Shown piece by piece: positions 1-8,325 of a stretch of DNA of 23,255 bases; positions within the stretch are counted from its first letter, which is position 1, and each line of letters starts with the position of its first letter. The stretch lies in the NCBI GenBank assembly GCA_014730295.1, contig WJIN01000247.1, forward strand, positions 1 to 23,255, given 5' to 3'. The stretch is from Promethearchaeota archaeon. Its GTDB lineage: Archaea > Asgardarchaeota > Lokiarchaeia > Sigynarchaeales > SOKP01. The notes under the pieces were generated by a model. The model did not search any database, had not been told where the DNA came from, and was given only the letters and a program-made list of their open reading frames with translations. The position numbers and the translations under genes are program-made.

Positions 1-2
1 AG

Positions 3-98
3 TACGCCACAGTAAGGCGGACATGGAGAATTAGGGAGATTGACACCGGAAACTTCACGCGCTTTGAAGAAAATATACGTAATTCTGGGAGGACCTAA
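3..98 (+). CDS. 3' end of an unidentified protein (5' part outside window)
   Basis: An open frame enters from the left edge (first full codon TAC at position 3) and closes with TAA at 96-98, giving the last 31 residues of a protein ending in DTGNFTRFEENIRNSGRT. The stretch is visibly richer in G and C than the intergenic DNA after it and uses AGG, CGG and CGC arginine codons, which fits coding DNA. The other two plus frames close almost at once. I do not recognise the family; the tail is basic and arginine-rich (RRTWRIRE). It could also be part of a structured RNA, since the piece is too short to exclude that. Confidence 0.4.
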   Translation, partial: YATVRRTWRIREIDTGNFTRFEENIRNSGRT

Positions 99-302
99 CT
101 AATTTTGTCGAGTAAGTGAGTTTTGTCATTTAAGTTTTTTTAGAAGAAAATTTTAAATTTTTAGATATTTTTCGTAGGACACAATGTCCAAAAAACCACT
201 TTTATTTCGAAATAGAAAAAATACGGAAAGGAAAGACTGAAGGATCTAAGCGCTGATACTGAAAATTCTGGAAATTAACTTGAATTTTTACTTGTATATC
301 TA
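99..302. other. Intergenic region with a short perfect palindrome
   Basis: There is no convincing gene between the left-edge gene and the convergent membrane-protein gene. A T7 run at about 135-141 lies soon after the upstream stop and could end that transcript. A 13-bp perfect inverted repeat GGACA-CAA-TGTCC sits at 177-189. No RNA gene is recognised here. Confidence 0.4.
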
Positions 303-989
303 TCAATCTAATAATTTATGTTTGAGCCATTTAGGTGTAATAAACCCAAAGAGCCATTCGATCGCTCCAGATATTAAAATGCCTCTTGTCACGATTAGAT
401 AGATATAATCTTGTTGAACCGCAGCATCTAAAAATGCACCTAAAAGATAAGAGATAAATGCTGCCATTAGAAAAAAACCTTTCAGTCGTATTTCTGGGTT
501 GTTATTATTAATTGAACCATATGAAAAAATTATCCCCGTAATGAAAAAAATCATTATTATTGATACAGCCAGTATCAAGTAAATTCCTGTAAATTCAACA
601 TCCACGGGGGGATAAAAATTCCCTATATTTGTTGGATCTAATGTCAACAATGCAAAAAATATGATTTCGAAGAAAATCCCATAAATGATTGATGCGCTTA
701 ATACAAATTTTCGATATTTCTGATAATAAAATTCTGTAAAGGCGACTAACCAAATAACAATAAAGATTGGACCGCATGCATTTCCTATGATATAATATAA
801 ATCCTCTGGAATTCCCATACCATCATTAAATAGGGCAACCAGAAAGGAGATACTACTTGGATACCAAGGGCTCACAATTCCGATTATGCTTATTCCAACG
901 TATATTAAAAATCTCTCTTCTCGTTTAAAATATGAACAGATCAAGACCACTCCAACAAGGATACTGATAATTACAAATATCAAACTCAA
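303..989 (-). CDS. Seven-transmembrane protein of unknown function
   Basis: 228 residues if translation starts at the TTG at 989. Seven hydrophobic segments are visible, roughly residues 1-20, 28-50, 63-88, 96-117, 133-157, 170-187 and 193-215, ending in a basic tail (PKWLKHKLLD). The protein is almost entirely membrane; no catalytic motif or soluble domain is seen. The layout recalls seven-helix sensory modules, but I cannot assign a family. The start is uncertain: the frame stays open upstream to a TGA at 1032-1034, a perfect GAGGTGA Shine-Dalgarno lies at 1032-1038, and the only start-like codon at proper spacing is ATT at 1025-1023, which would add 12 residues. A TATA-like TTTATATT at about 1078-1085 would put transcription start near 1054, giving a ~30-nt leader for the ATT start. 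The gene follows the DUF2070 gene on the same strand after a gap of about 140-175 nt. Confidence 0.75.
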   Translation of the reverse strand: MSLIFVIISILVGVVLICSYFKREERFLIYVGISIIGIVSPWYPSSISFLVALFNDGMGIPEDLYYIIGNACGPIFIVIWLVAFTEFYYQKYRKFVLSASIIYGIFFEIIFFALLTLDPTNIGNFYPPVDVEFTGIYLILAVSIIMIFFITGIIFSYGSINNNNPEIRLKGFFLMAAFISYLLGAFLDAAVQQDYIYLIVTRGILISGAIEWLFGFITPKWLKHKLLD

Positions 990-1031
990 GAAGCCATTTA
1001 GAAAAGATAAGGCATCTAAACTAATACTATT

Positions 1032-1038
1032 TCACCTC
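1032..1038 (-). promoter_or_regulatory. Strong Shine-Dalgarno GAGGTGA that decides a start
   Basis: On the minus strand the sequence reads GAGAGGTGAAATAGTATT. GAGGTGA is a full match to the archaeal/bacterial 16S rRNA 3' end. It is 37 nt or more from the TTG at 989 but 6 nt from the in-frame ATT at 1025, so it argues for an upstream, non-canonical start of the seven-helix protein gene. Confidence 0.5.
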
Positions 1039-1165
1039 TCTCCCTTAGTAATTTACAAATATTACTAAGAATATGGAATATAAAATATTATGGATATCTT
1101 CTATTTAAAAATTTGGGTGCTTATCAATATGGAAATCTTAAAAATCCGCGTATGTTCCCGTTAAA

Positions 1166-3088
1166 TTAGATAATATCTGTAAGATTGATGTTGTAATAAA
1201 AAAGCAACAAAACTAAGGAAAAGAAAGTAGGAGCAATCAAGCTCAACCCCAATAATCTCTGAGTTACCTTTATCGCTTCCTTTAAGGTATTCATTACAAC
1301 ATCAAAATATTTCGGTTCGCCCCAAATCTTTATATCTTCAATTATAGAACTTTTATAGAGGAATTCTACTGGTTCTAGATTTTCTTCCGCATTCTTGATA
1401 AGTTTCTGGACTTTTTTCAAAATGTCATTTACTTTTATTTTATCCCCAAGAGGAGAATAACCTCTGCTGGTAAATTTCCGTGCGACAGTATGGGAATCTG
1501 ATGTGGTTATTTCTCCTTTTTCAATTCCTATATTTTGAAGCATATTTAAGATATATGAGCGGATATCTGAATACGCATTATTGGCGTCAAAATGGATAAG
1601 CGCTGTTTTTTGATTTGTTTTCTGATTTTGAAATAGATGCAGAATGATCCCCCCATATCCGATTCCGTCTTCTTCCCTATATTCTTGCATTCGATCCCTT
1701 GCTACCCCATACCACATTTCAGTATAATCATCATTACTTAGATTTTCGCTGAATTTGAGTAATAAATTCATTGTAGCATTAATTAAATCTCTTGCTTCAT
1801 TACTGCCATCTTTTATCAAAACTTCATCTCCAATAATAGAATTATGAGCATCGATAACAATTATATCGTCATACCCGATATCTCTCGTTTCTTTTAGTAT
1901 TTTGATTCCTACTTCGGATTGGATGTCATCAGAAGGTAAGGGATGTCTGGTTAAGATTACCAAGGGAACTTGATTGATCCTTAATCCAATAACCTTTGCT
2001 GTATTGTCGAGATCCCTGGAAAATCCTCCGATCTTTTGAATCCATAAACTTTGAGAAATATTATCCACGTTTTTTACATCGTGAGTTATTTTATTTACTA
2101 TTTTTTCTACTTCTTTTTGTTTGGTTAAGTTTTTCGAATGATCATTTGTAGTATGGTAAACTGTTGCACCAGGAATATTTTCCAGTGTTTTATATATCAA
2201 TTCGGGTAAATCTGAAGAGCCACACGTTTTAAAAGGTCCAAAATGCACATCTGGGATAACGAACATTCCCTTAATTTTACGTGATTTTTGGGATCTTATG
2301 AAAAGATATTGAACTTTAATATTTGTTTTATGGCCCACTTCATCAAATAGTTCTTCGATTTGGTCATCATTTCCTTCTGTCAGCATAGATAATACGAATG
2401 AACGTATAAATTTATATCCTCCAAGCCCAGTAGCCTCTTTATAGATGTTGCTTACTTGAAATAATCCTTTTGCATATGGTAACGTAAAAATAAGAGCACA
2501 AGAACAACAAAAAATGATCGCTTTTATAAAAAAATCTACAGAAAACTGTGCGGTAAAAATACTATACAATATTATCCCGATGACGGGTTGGGACAACGAT
2601 AATATGAAGAACCCAGGTTGTCCGACAGTGGTGAAGGAAAAATAAATCACAAATGCCACGATATAGGCAACTATTATCCCTAAGATAAAAAATATTTCTT
2701 GAAAAGTAATATTTCCCAATATCCAACTTAGAAAATGACCAGAAATATAAATTATTCCGATGATTAAGCTAAAAATTTCGTTCAATTGAAATGACCAACC
2801 GTGAGGGGGAAGTTTAAGGATCGGAGCCTTCTTAGAATATAAGAGGGAAATAACCATTGTAATCGTTTCACTAAGAAAAAAGATTATGAAAATTTGTAAA
2901 AAATAATCGAATGCAACCATCAAATTAAGGCTTCCTAAGTACAATTGGTTGAATAGAGTAGATATAATGCTTACCATAAGCGGAATGATAATTAAACCAA
3001 GGTATATGACAAGCCTATTAGTTAATAAATCAAAATAAGAAAAAAATGATGGTGCTTTCCGATTTGATACTTCGATCTCTCCTTGCAT
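1166..3088 (-). CDS. DUF2070 family membrane protein
   Basis: 640 residues, the usual size for the archaeal DUF2070 family. The N-terminal ~210 residues hold about seven hydrophobic helices. A soluble domain of roughly 360 residues follows, and one more helix (LLGLSLIAPTFFSLVLLLFYY) closes the protein. The soluble domain carries conserved-looking polar motifs: VHFGPFKTCGSS (H282), TTNDHSKN (H317), VIDAHNS (H415, N416) and ALIHFDANNAY (H499, D501). This His/Asp set suggests a metal-dependent hydrolase-like active site, but the function of the family is not known to me. The ATG at 3088 has no clear Shine-Dalgarno and may be leaderless. The gene is divergent from the zinc-ribbon membrane protein gene across a 120-bp promoter region. 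Confidence 0.85.
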   Translation of the reverse strand: MQGEIEVSNRKAPSFFSYFDLLTNRLVIYLGLIIIPLMVSIISTLFNQLYLGSLNLMVAFDYFLQIFIIFFLSETITMVISLLYSKKAPILKLPPHGWSFQLNEIFSLIIGIIYISGHFLSWILGNITFQEIFFILGIIVAYIVAFVIYFSFTTVGQPGFFILSLSQPVIGIILYSIFTAQFSVDFFIKAIIFCCSCALIFTLPYAKGLFQVSNIYKEATGLGGYKFIRSFVLSMLTEGNDDQIEELFDEVGHKTNIKVQYLFIRSQKSRKIKGMFVIPDVHFGPFKTCGSSDLPELIYKTLENIPGATVYHTTNDHSKNLTKQKEVEKIVNKITHDVKNVDNISQSLWIQKIGGFSRDLDNTAKVIGLRINQVPLVILTRHPLPSDDIQSEVGIKILKETRDIGYDDIIVIDAHNSIIGDEVLIKDGSNEARDLINATMNLLLKFSENLSNDDYTEMWYGVARDRMQEYREEDGIGYGGIILHLFQNQKTNQKTALIHFDANNAYSDIRSYILNMLQNIGIEKGEITTSDSHTVARKFTSRGYSPLGDKIKVNDILKKVQKLIKNAEENLEPVEFLYKSSIIEDIKIWGEPKYFDVVMNTLKEAIKVTQRLLGLSLIAPTFFSLVLLLFYYNINLTDII

Positions 3089-3208
3089 CTATTAGATATT
3101 AAAACTTATTATTCTTTTAAAATTATTCCAGAATTTAAAATCAACGCAATTTGATTATAGAAGAAAATAAAAAAAGTTAAAATTTACTGAAAAATAAGAA
3201 TTAACTAT

Positions 3209-4219
3209 ATGGCGTTTAATAATTCCCAGAGAGGATCAAATAGACAATTTCTTGATATTTTTTTGGATGGGATAACCTTTTTCAAAGATTCCTATGTTAA
3301 GATAATTTTACCCTTATTTTTCCTCGCATTTATGCCTATTGTTCTCACCACATTTCTTTTACCGGATCTACTCTATCAAGAAAGTTTGCTAAGTGGACAA
3401 GCAAATACAATTTTGAACCAGATAATCGAAACCGGGGAAATGCCTTCACAGGAAAATTATGATATTTTGATTCAATATTTTGCCCTATTTATTGGGAATA
3501 TGATATTTCAGCTTCTAATTGATAATATCTTCACGATCTTTGGCTTTTGCTTAGTTGCGTATTACCTTTACCAAACATATCTGAATCGGGACGTTGATCT
3601 ATGGGAAAGTATGAAAGAAAGAGTTAATTTTAACCTTCTCCTCGTCATCTTTATTTTAGGAATTGGATTTCCTTTTGGGCTTATATTTTTACTAATCCCT
3701 GGAATCCTTATTTTTGGATATTTTATCTTCTCTATTTTCACCTATAGTGCCGATGAATTTGATAACTCAATTTCAACCGCGAGGAGAATTGCGAAAGGCT
3801 CTTTTTTACGAATTATTGGAATTGCGGTTTTAAGCCTAATTATCACAGCGATGATTAATCTACCCTATACATTAATCTTAGATATAATTTGGCCCGTGAA
3901 TAATGCGACTTATATTAGTTGGTTAAGTCCAGCAACGAGAAATTATTTTATGCTCTTACTTTATAGCTTAAGTTCTCAGTTGGTCAATATGTTATTAACC
4001 CCCCTTATGTTATGCCTATTAACTCCATTATTTGCCCATAATCTTCAAGAAAAAGGAATCATTACTGGAGTTTCTGAACTTTCCGGATGGAAAGCAAAGG
4101 CACGCTCATCCAAGCCATTTCAACTTAAAGAAGGTATGTTCTGTCCCTATTGTGGAGAAAGAATAAAAGAAATTGTCAATGAATGTCCTAATTGCGGTAG
4201 ATCCCTTCGATTTGAATAA
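3209..4219 (+). CDS. Multi-spanning membrane protein with C-terminal zinc ribbon
   Basis: 336 residues. The first ~290 residues contain about six hydrophobic segments, beginning near residues 27-50 (IILPLFFLAFMPIVLTTFLL) and including a glycine/proline-rich GIGFPFGLIFLLIPGILIFG stretch, as in DUF/YciC-like or glycerophosphodiester-phosphodiesterase membrane domains, where six helices occur without an enzyme site. The C-terminus is a zinc ribbon: C312-x2-C315 and C326-x2-C329 (CPYCG...CPNCG), presumably cytosolic. Archaea commonly attach such ribbons to membrane proteins; the role is unknown. The ATG at 3209 has no Shine-Dalgarno, consistent with a leaderless mRNA. A T8 run follows the stop. 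Confidence 0.75.
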   Translation: MAFNNSQRGSNRQFLDIFLDGITFFKDSYVKIILPLFFLAFMPIVLTTFLLPDLLYQESLLSGQANTILNQIIETGEMPSQENYDILIQYFALFIGNMIFQLLIDNIFTIFGFCLVAYYLYQTYLNRDVDLWESMKERVNFNLLLVIFILGIGFPFGLIFLLIPGILIFGYFIFSIFTYSADEFDNSISTARRIAKGSFLRIIGIAVLSLIITAMINLPYTLILDIIWPVNNATYISWLSPATRNYFMLLLYSLSSQLVNMLLTPLMLCLLTPLFAHNLQEKGIITGVSELSGWKAKARSSKPFQLKEGMFCPYCGERIKEIVNECPNCGRSLRFE

Positions 4220-4256
4220 TTGGTTAAATTAATTTTTTAATTTTGTTATATTATCA

Positions 4257-4264
4257 TTTTTTTT
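4257..4264 (+). terminator. T-tract terminator after the zinc-ribbon protein gene
   Basis: A run of eight T within a T-rich stretch about 40 nt past the stop at 4219, of the kind that suffices for termination by archaeal RNA polymerase. No hairpin is needed or obvious. Confidence 0.5.
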
Positions 4265-4359
4265 CCGAATTTAATAGATTATGGAAATTCTCAAAAACAT
4301 TTTGAGATTTTCTACGGAATAGAAAAAAAATTAAATTAGAAGGGTAAATTAGAATTAAT

Positions 4360-5148
4360 ATGTATATATTTTTCGACAAGAAACGTGAAATTGACCCAAA
4401 GCAGCTAAATAATCCAACGGTATTAATAGGCTGGCCAGGTATCGCACTAGTTGGTAAATTGGCAATAAGTTCTATTAAAGATTCAATAGACGCGGAGTTG
4501 ATCTATGAGATACAATATTTTGATTTCCCTCCCAAGAGTTCTGTGGAAAATGGTGCATTAGATATTCCCACAGCCAAATTATACTATAAAGCACGAGAAG
4601 AGGGAGATATCTTTGTCCTAACAGGAGATTACCAACCACAATCACCAGAAGGAGTGTTTGAATTTTCAAAGCAGTTCTGTGAACAAATGGATATATTAAC
4701 TGAAGGGAATATTCGAATGTATTTAAGTGCGGGGGCGATGGTATCCGATAAATCTACTGATAAAGAAGCGCCGACAGTATTCGTATCTGGAACAGATATG
4801 TCTCTTGCCGAGAGTTTTTTAGAATTTGAACATACAGAATTAATGGAGAGCGGTGTTATAGCAGGAGCTAACGGTATATTGCCCGCATGGGCAGGGAAAA
4901 ATAATTTTGCGCCGGGAATTTGCCTCTTGGCTGAAACATTACCTCTCAGAATGATAAATCTCGATCCAAAAGCATCAAAATCACTTGTGACCATAATAAA
5001 AGACTATTTTCATATTGACATGGATTACTCCGAGCTCGACAAAAAGATCGAAGAGATGGAAGATATGCTCGATAAATTTAAGGAGCAAGCCAACCATTTC
5101 ATGAAGGAGTATCAGAAGGATAAGGGCGTAGATTCCTATTTTCGCTAA
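4360..5148 (+). CDS. PAC2 family protein (proteasome assembly chaperone homologue)
   Basis: 262 residues. Family features are clear: VLIGWPGIALVGKLA near residues 21-35, a central GDIFVLTGDYQPQ strand-turn with the polar loop typical of PAC2, LSAGAMVSDK, and GVIAGANGILPAWA. These match the archaeal COG1938/COG2047 PAC2 domain, a nucleoside-phosphorylase-like fold, which in eukaryotes (PAC2) helps build the proteasome alpha ring. The C-terminal ~40 residues (from YSELDKKIEEMEDML) form a short amphipathic or coiled-coil helix, also usual in archaeal members. No proteasome gene lies in the window, so a proteasome role is by homology only. The start ATG at 4360 follows an A-rich leader without a strong Shine-Dalgarno. 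Confidence 0.88.
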   Translation: MYIFFDKKREIDPKQLNNPTVLIGWPGIALVGKLAISSIKDSIDAELIYEIQYFDFPPKSSVENGALDIPTAKLYYKAREEGDIFVLTGDYQPQSPEGVFEFSKQFCEQMDILTEGNIRMYLSAGAMVSDKSTDKEAPTVFVSGTDMSLAESFLEFEHTELMESGVIAGANGILPAWAGKNNFAPGICLLAETLPLRMINLDPKASKSLVTIIKDYFHIDMDYSELDKKIEEMEDMLDKFKEQANHFMKEYQKDKGVDSYFR

Positions 5149-5199
5149 TTTTTAACGATCTTTTCGTCTTTTAGAAATATCCTTTTTCAAAATTATAAA

Positions 5200-5208
5200 A
5201 TTATATAT
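5200..5208 (+). promoter_or_regulatory. TATA box for the dienoyl-CoA-reductase-like gene
   Basis: ATTATATAT lies 55-63 nt before the ATG at 5263. Transcription would start near 5230, leaving a ~30-nt leader that contains the GAGG Shine-Dalgarno at about 5250. Assigned by position and motif only. Confidence 0.45.
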
Positions 5209-5262
5209 TTCAAAGATTATAGTTTAATTATTAGTATAAAACAATATTTAGAGGAAAAATAA

Positions 5263-7272
5263 ATGAAGTTCTTTAAACTATTTACTCCGTTTAAAATTAG
5301 AAACACTGAAATCTCAAATCGAATCATTATGCCGGCAATGCATTTAGGCCTGGCGGACCAAGGAGCTATCACCGATAGACTTATAGATTTTTACGTGGAA
5401 CGTGCCAAAGGAGGAGCTGGAATGCTCATTATTGGCGGGTGCTATGTAGATATCTATGGAAAGGGATTACCCTCGATGATTGCCGTAGATGATGATAAGT
5501 TTATTTCAGGATTACAGGAATTTACTGAAGCGGTTCACAATGCACGCGATGACGTGAAAGTCTGCTGTCAGTTATATCATGGTGGTGCGTATGCCTTTCC
5601 ACAAATAATCGGTAAACAACCAATCGCACCGTCAGAGGTGTATAGTAATTTCAGTAATACTACACCTCGTAAAATGACGCATGAGGATATAAAACGTGAG
5701 CAACAAGCCTTTGCCGATGCGGCTGTCCGAGCGCAAAAAGCCGGATTTGACGCTGTTGAAATATGTGCAAATGCGGGCTATTTAATGGACCAATTTATCT
5801 CTCCAAAAACTAACAAACGTACTGATGAATATGGCGGAGATCTGGAAGACCGCTTACGATTTCCAAAAGAGACGATAGAGCTTATGAGAATGGCAGTTGA
5901 TGATTATATAATCGGATATCGCATTTCTGGAGATGATTTTGTCCCTGGAAGTAATACCTATAAGGAAAAGGGTGTTGTTGCAGAGGAATTATCCGATTTG
6001 CTGGATTATTTCAATGTGACTGGTGGATGGCATGAAACTAAAGTACCGCAATTAACTATGGATGTTCCAGAAGGAGCCTATACCTATCTCGCTGAAAATA
6101 TCAAACGCCGCGTAAAAATTCCTATATTTTCATCGAATCGGATAAATGACCCAATTGTTGCAGAAGAAACTTTGTTAGCTGGGAAAGCCGATGCGATTTG
6201 TATGGGAAGAGCCTTAATTGCAGATCCATTTCTACCTCAAAAAGCGAAAGATAAAGACCTCCATTCCATTATTCATTGTGTAGCGTGCAATCAAGGGTGT
6301 TTTGATAATGTTTTTGCGTTGAAACCCATTACGTGTTTAAGAAATGCGAGAGCGGCAGATGAACAGAGGCGAGGATTAAACCCCATTGAGGAAAAGAAGA
6401 AAATTATGGTAATAGGGGCTGGACCTGCGGGATTGGAAGCAGCTCGTATTGCAGCAACGCGAGGGCATGATGTAACGATATTTGAGAAAGAGGATAAAAT
6501 CGGCGGGTTAATTAATGTAATTTGGATTCCACCCGGTAGGAATGAGTTCAAGCGTATGATCGATGATTATACGTATTGGATCAATAAATTAAATATAGAT
6601 GTAAACCTCAATACTGAAGTCACCTTGGAGACAGTTCAAGAATTCAACCCCGATGCGGTGTTCCTTGCAACGGGATCTCTTCCTGTAAAACCGAAGATAT
6701 CGGGAATTGATAAAGACCACGTGTATTGGGCCAACGATGTGTTCACAAAAGACGCTCCTGTGGGAAGAAATAATGTAATTATAGGTGGCGGGGCTACAGG
6801 AATCGAATTAGCGATATATCTTGCTGAATTTGGATCATTATCCTGTGAAGAGTTTAAATTCTTAACCTTTTACGATGCTTTGGAAACTGATGTAGCGTTG
6901 GATATGCTCTACCGAGGAAAAAATAAGGTTACCCTTCTCGAGCGACTCCCTAAATTTGGATCAATCTTGGGTAAAACAACAAAATGGGTGTTATTAGATA
7001 AAGTTGATAAGCTTGGGGTTGAGAAATTGGCGAATGTCAATGTCACAGAGATTGGCGATGACTATGTGAAATACGAAGATAAAGAGGGTGTAGACCAAAT
7101 AATCGATAATGTGGATAAAGTCTATTATGCTACTGGGGTAAAGTCTAATGACCAACTCTATAAGCCGATTAAGAAAATGGGCATCGATGTACAAAAAATT
7201 GGTTCAGCCAGAAAACCTGAAACTGCTTTGGAAGCAATTGAAAAGGGGTATAAATCAGGAAATCGTATCTAA
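5263..7272 (+). CDS. NADH:flavin oxidoreductase, 2,4-dienoyl-CoA reductase (FadH) type
   Basis: 669 residues, the FadH length. An FMN-binding old-yellow-enzyme barrel comes first (residues ~1-335): SNRIIMPAMH, YHGGAYA, SPKTNKRTDEYGG, and GWHE carrying the catalytic-type His. A 4Fe-4S motif follows, C339-x2-C342-x3-C346-x11-C358, with the same spacing as E. coli FadH. An FAD domain then starts with VIGAGPAGLEAARIAA (near 384) and the NAD(P)H domain with VIIGGGATGIELA. The family reduces enoate double bonds of 2,4-dienoyl-CoA or related unsaturated acids, passing electrons NAD(P)H-FAD-4Fe4S-FMN in the cytosol. Substrate cannot be fixed from sequence; enoate, trimethylamine and bile-acid-type reductases share this architecture. 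GAGG precedes the ATG. Confidence 0.9.
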   Translation: MKFFKLFTPFKIRNTEISNRIIMPAMHLGLADQGAITDRLIDFYVERAKGGAGMLIIGGCYVDIYGKGLPSMIAVDDDKFISGLQEFTEAVHNARDDVKVCCQLYHGGAYAFPQIIGKQPIAPSEVYSNFSNTTPRKMTHEDIKREQQAFADAAVRAQKAGFDAVEICANAGYLMDQFISPKTNKRTDEYGGDLEDRLRFPKETIELMRMAVDDYIIGYRISGDDFVPGSNTYKEKGVVAEELSDLLDYFNVTGGWHETKVPQLTMDVPEGAYTYLAENIKRRVKIPIFSSNRINDPIVAEETLLAGKADAICMGRALIADPFLPQKAKDKDLHSIIHCVACNQGCFDNVFALKPITCLRNARAADEQRRGLNPIEEKKKIMVIGAGPAGLEAARIAATRGHDVTIFEKEDKIGGLINVIWIPPGRNEFKRMIDDYTYWINKLNIDVNLNTEVTLETVQEFNPDAVFLATGSLPVKPKISGIDKDHVYWANDVFTKDAPVGRNNVIIGGGATGIELAIYLAEFGSLSCEEFKFLTFYDALETDVALDMLYRGKNKVTLLERLPKFGSILGKTTKWVLLDKVDKLGVEKLANVNVTEIGDDYVKYEDKEGVDQIIDNVDKVYYATGVKSNDQLYKPIKKMGIDVQKIGSARKPETALEAIEKGYKSGNRI

Positions 7273-7427
7273 TTTAATCTCTATCTATTTATTCTTATTT
7301 TAACAATCCTTCATTTTTTCTATTTTTAATAATTTCTAAAATTTAATACTCTTTAGTGTATTTCTTCACATATATTCAAAATACGAGATGAAGGACTATA
7401 GAACATACTTTATCCCAAGAGCTTAAC

Positions 7428-8285
7428 TTGAAACTAAATGAACTTAACGGAAAATCACAGAATTATATTAAAGATGTGCTGAAAATTATTCAACTATATA
7501 TTGGATTAGAATATCTCATCTCATTAACCCTGTTCGGGAGCCAAATTCCGGAAAAACTTGAAAATAATAGCGTGTCTGATTGCGATTTGCTTATCATTCT
7601 TTCGAACGATACACCTTCGAAATTGATGAAGCAATGTGAGAAGAGGATTATAGCGTTAGAAATTAAACATAAATTCCGTGATCAAGATGGGTCTCTCCCG
7701 AAAAAAGCTTTAATAGCAGTACAGCAATCAACAGGTATGTTTATCAGTCATTTTCTTACCAAAGAGAGATATTTTCAAGAAAATAATTTTTCAAAAATAT
7801 TTGGTGTTAATCGAGTTTTTAGTATTTTATTTGCCCCAAGACACATTGTACTTAATAATGTTATTGAAAGCAATAAAAGCTTATACGGCACTCCGATAGA
7901 CCAGATCACGAACAAACCTGATGTCCCAGTGGCGGATATTCTCAAGAGTTTAGTTATGAATCTAATGATATCTTTCTTTTCTCTTTTAATATCACCATTC
8001 CGCTCATTAAAAGCGATTAAATACCAATTAGAAGCAGTTAAATGGTCATTGCGAGCTTCAAATTATTATGCGTTCGAGGAAGCATCGACTCTGGATGAAA
8101 TAATTACCCGCTTCTGTCTAAATTCCCAAAAGAATCATTCGAATAAATGCAAACAGTTTTATAAAAGATTTTTAGCTCTACGTGCTCATCCTTCCGACGA
8201 TCTTCGGTTTACACTACGTTCTCCTGTACATATTTTAAAGATCCATCGCATAGCAATAATGTTAAAAAATTATTTAGCAAGATAA
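7428..8285 (+). CDS. Nucleotidyltransferase-fold protein
   Basis: 285 residues from a TTG start (TTG AAA CTA AAT GAA). The N-terminal part has the polymerase-beta-type nucleotidyltransferase signature: LFGSQ (G37-S38) followed by SDCDLLIIL with D51 and D53, i.e. GS-x12-DxD, which binds two metal ions and NTP. The rest (from ~150) is helical with many basic residues and a hydrophobic stretch near 170-190 (ILKSLVMNLMISFFSLLI), perhaps a helical substrate domain. The third catalytic carboxylate is not obvious. Possible roles are minimal nucleotidyltransferase, antibiotic-type adenylyltransferase or antitoxin-like enzyme; none is supported by neighbours. The frame is open upstream to 7392, but no ATG is in frame and the Shine-Dalgarno is poor, so the start is tentative. 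Confidence 0.7.
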   Translation: MKLNELNGKSQNYIKDVLKIIQLYIGLEYLISLTLFGSQIPEKLENNSVSDCDLLIILSNDTPSKLMKQCEKRIIALEIKHKFRDQDGSLPKKALIAVQQSTGMFISHFLTKERYFQENNFSKIFGVNRVFSILFAPRHIVLNNVIESNKSLYGTPIDQITNKPDVPVADILKSLVMNLMISFFSLLISPFRSLKAIKYQLEAVKWSLRASNYYAFEEASTLDEIITRFCLNSQKNHSNKCKQFYKRFLALRAHPSDDLRFTLRSPVHILKIHRIAIMLKNYLAR

Positions 8286-8325
8286 TTTAATAGTATATTC
8301 ATTATTTTTCTAAGATGATGGTAAA

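Noticed and set aside
4629..4994. Minus-strand frame of 121 codons inside the PAC2 gene
   Set aside because: It is a shadow of the PAC2 gene; the plus-strand product has clear family motifs.
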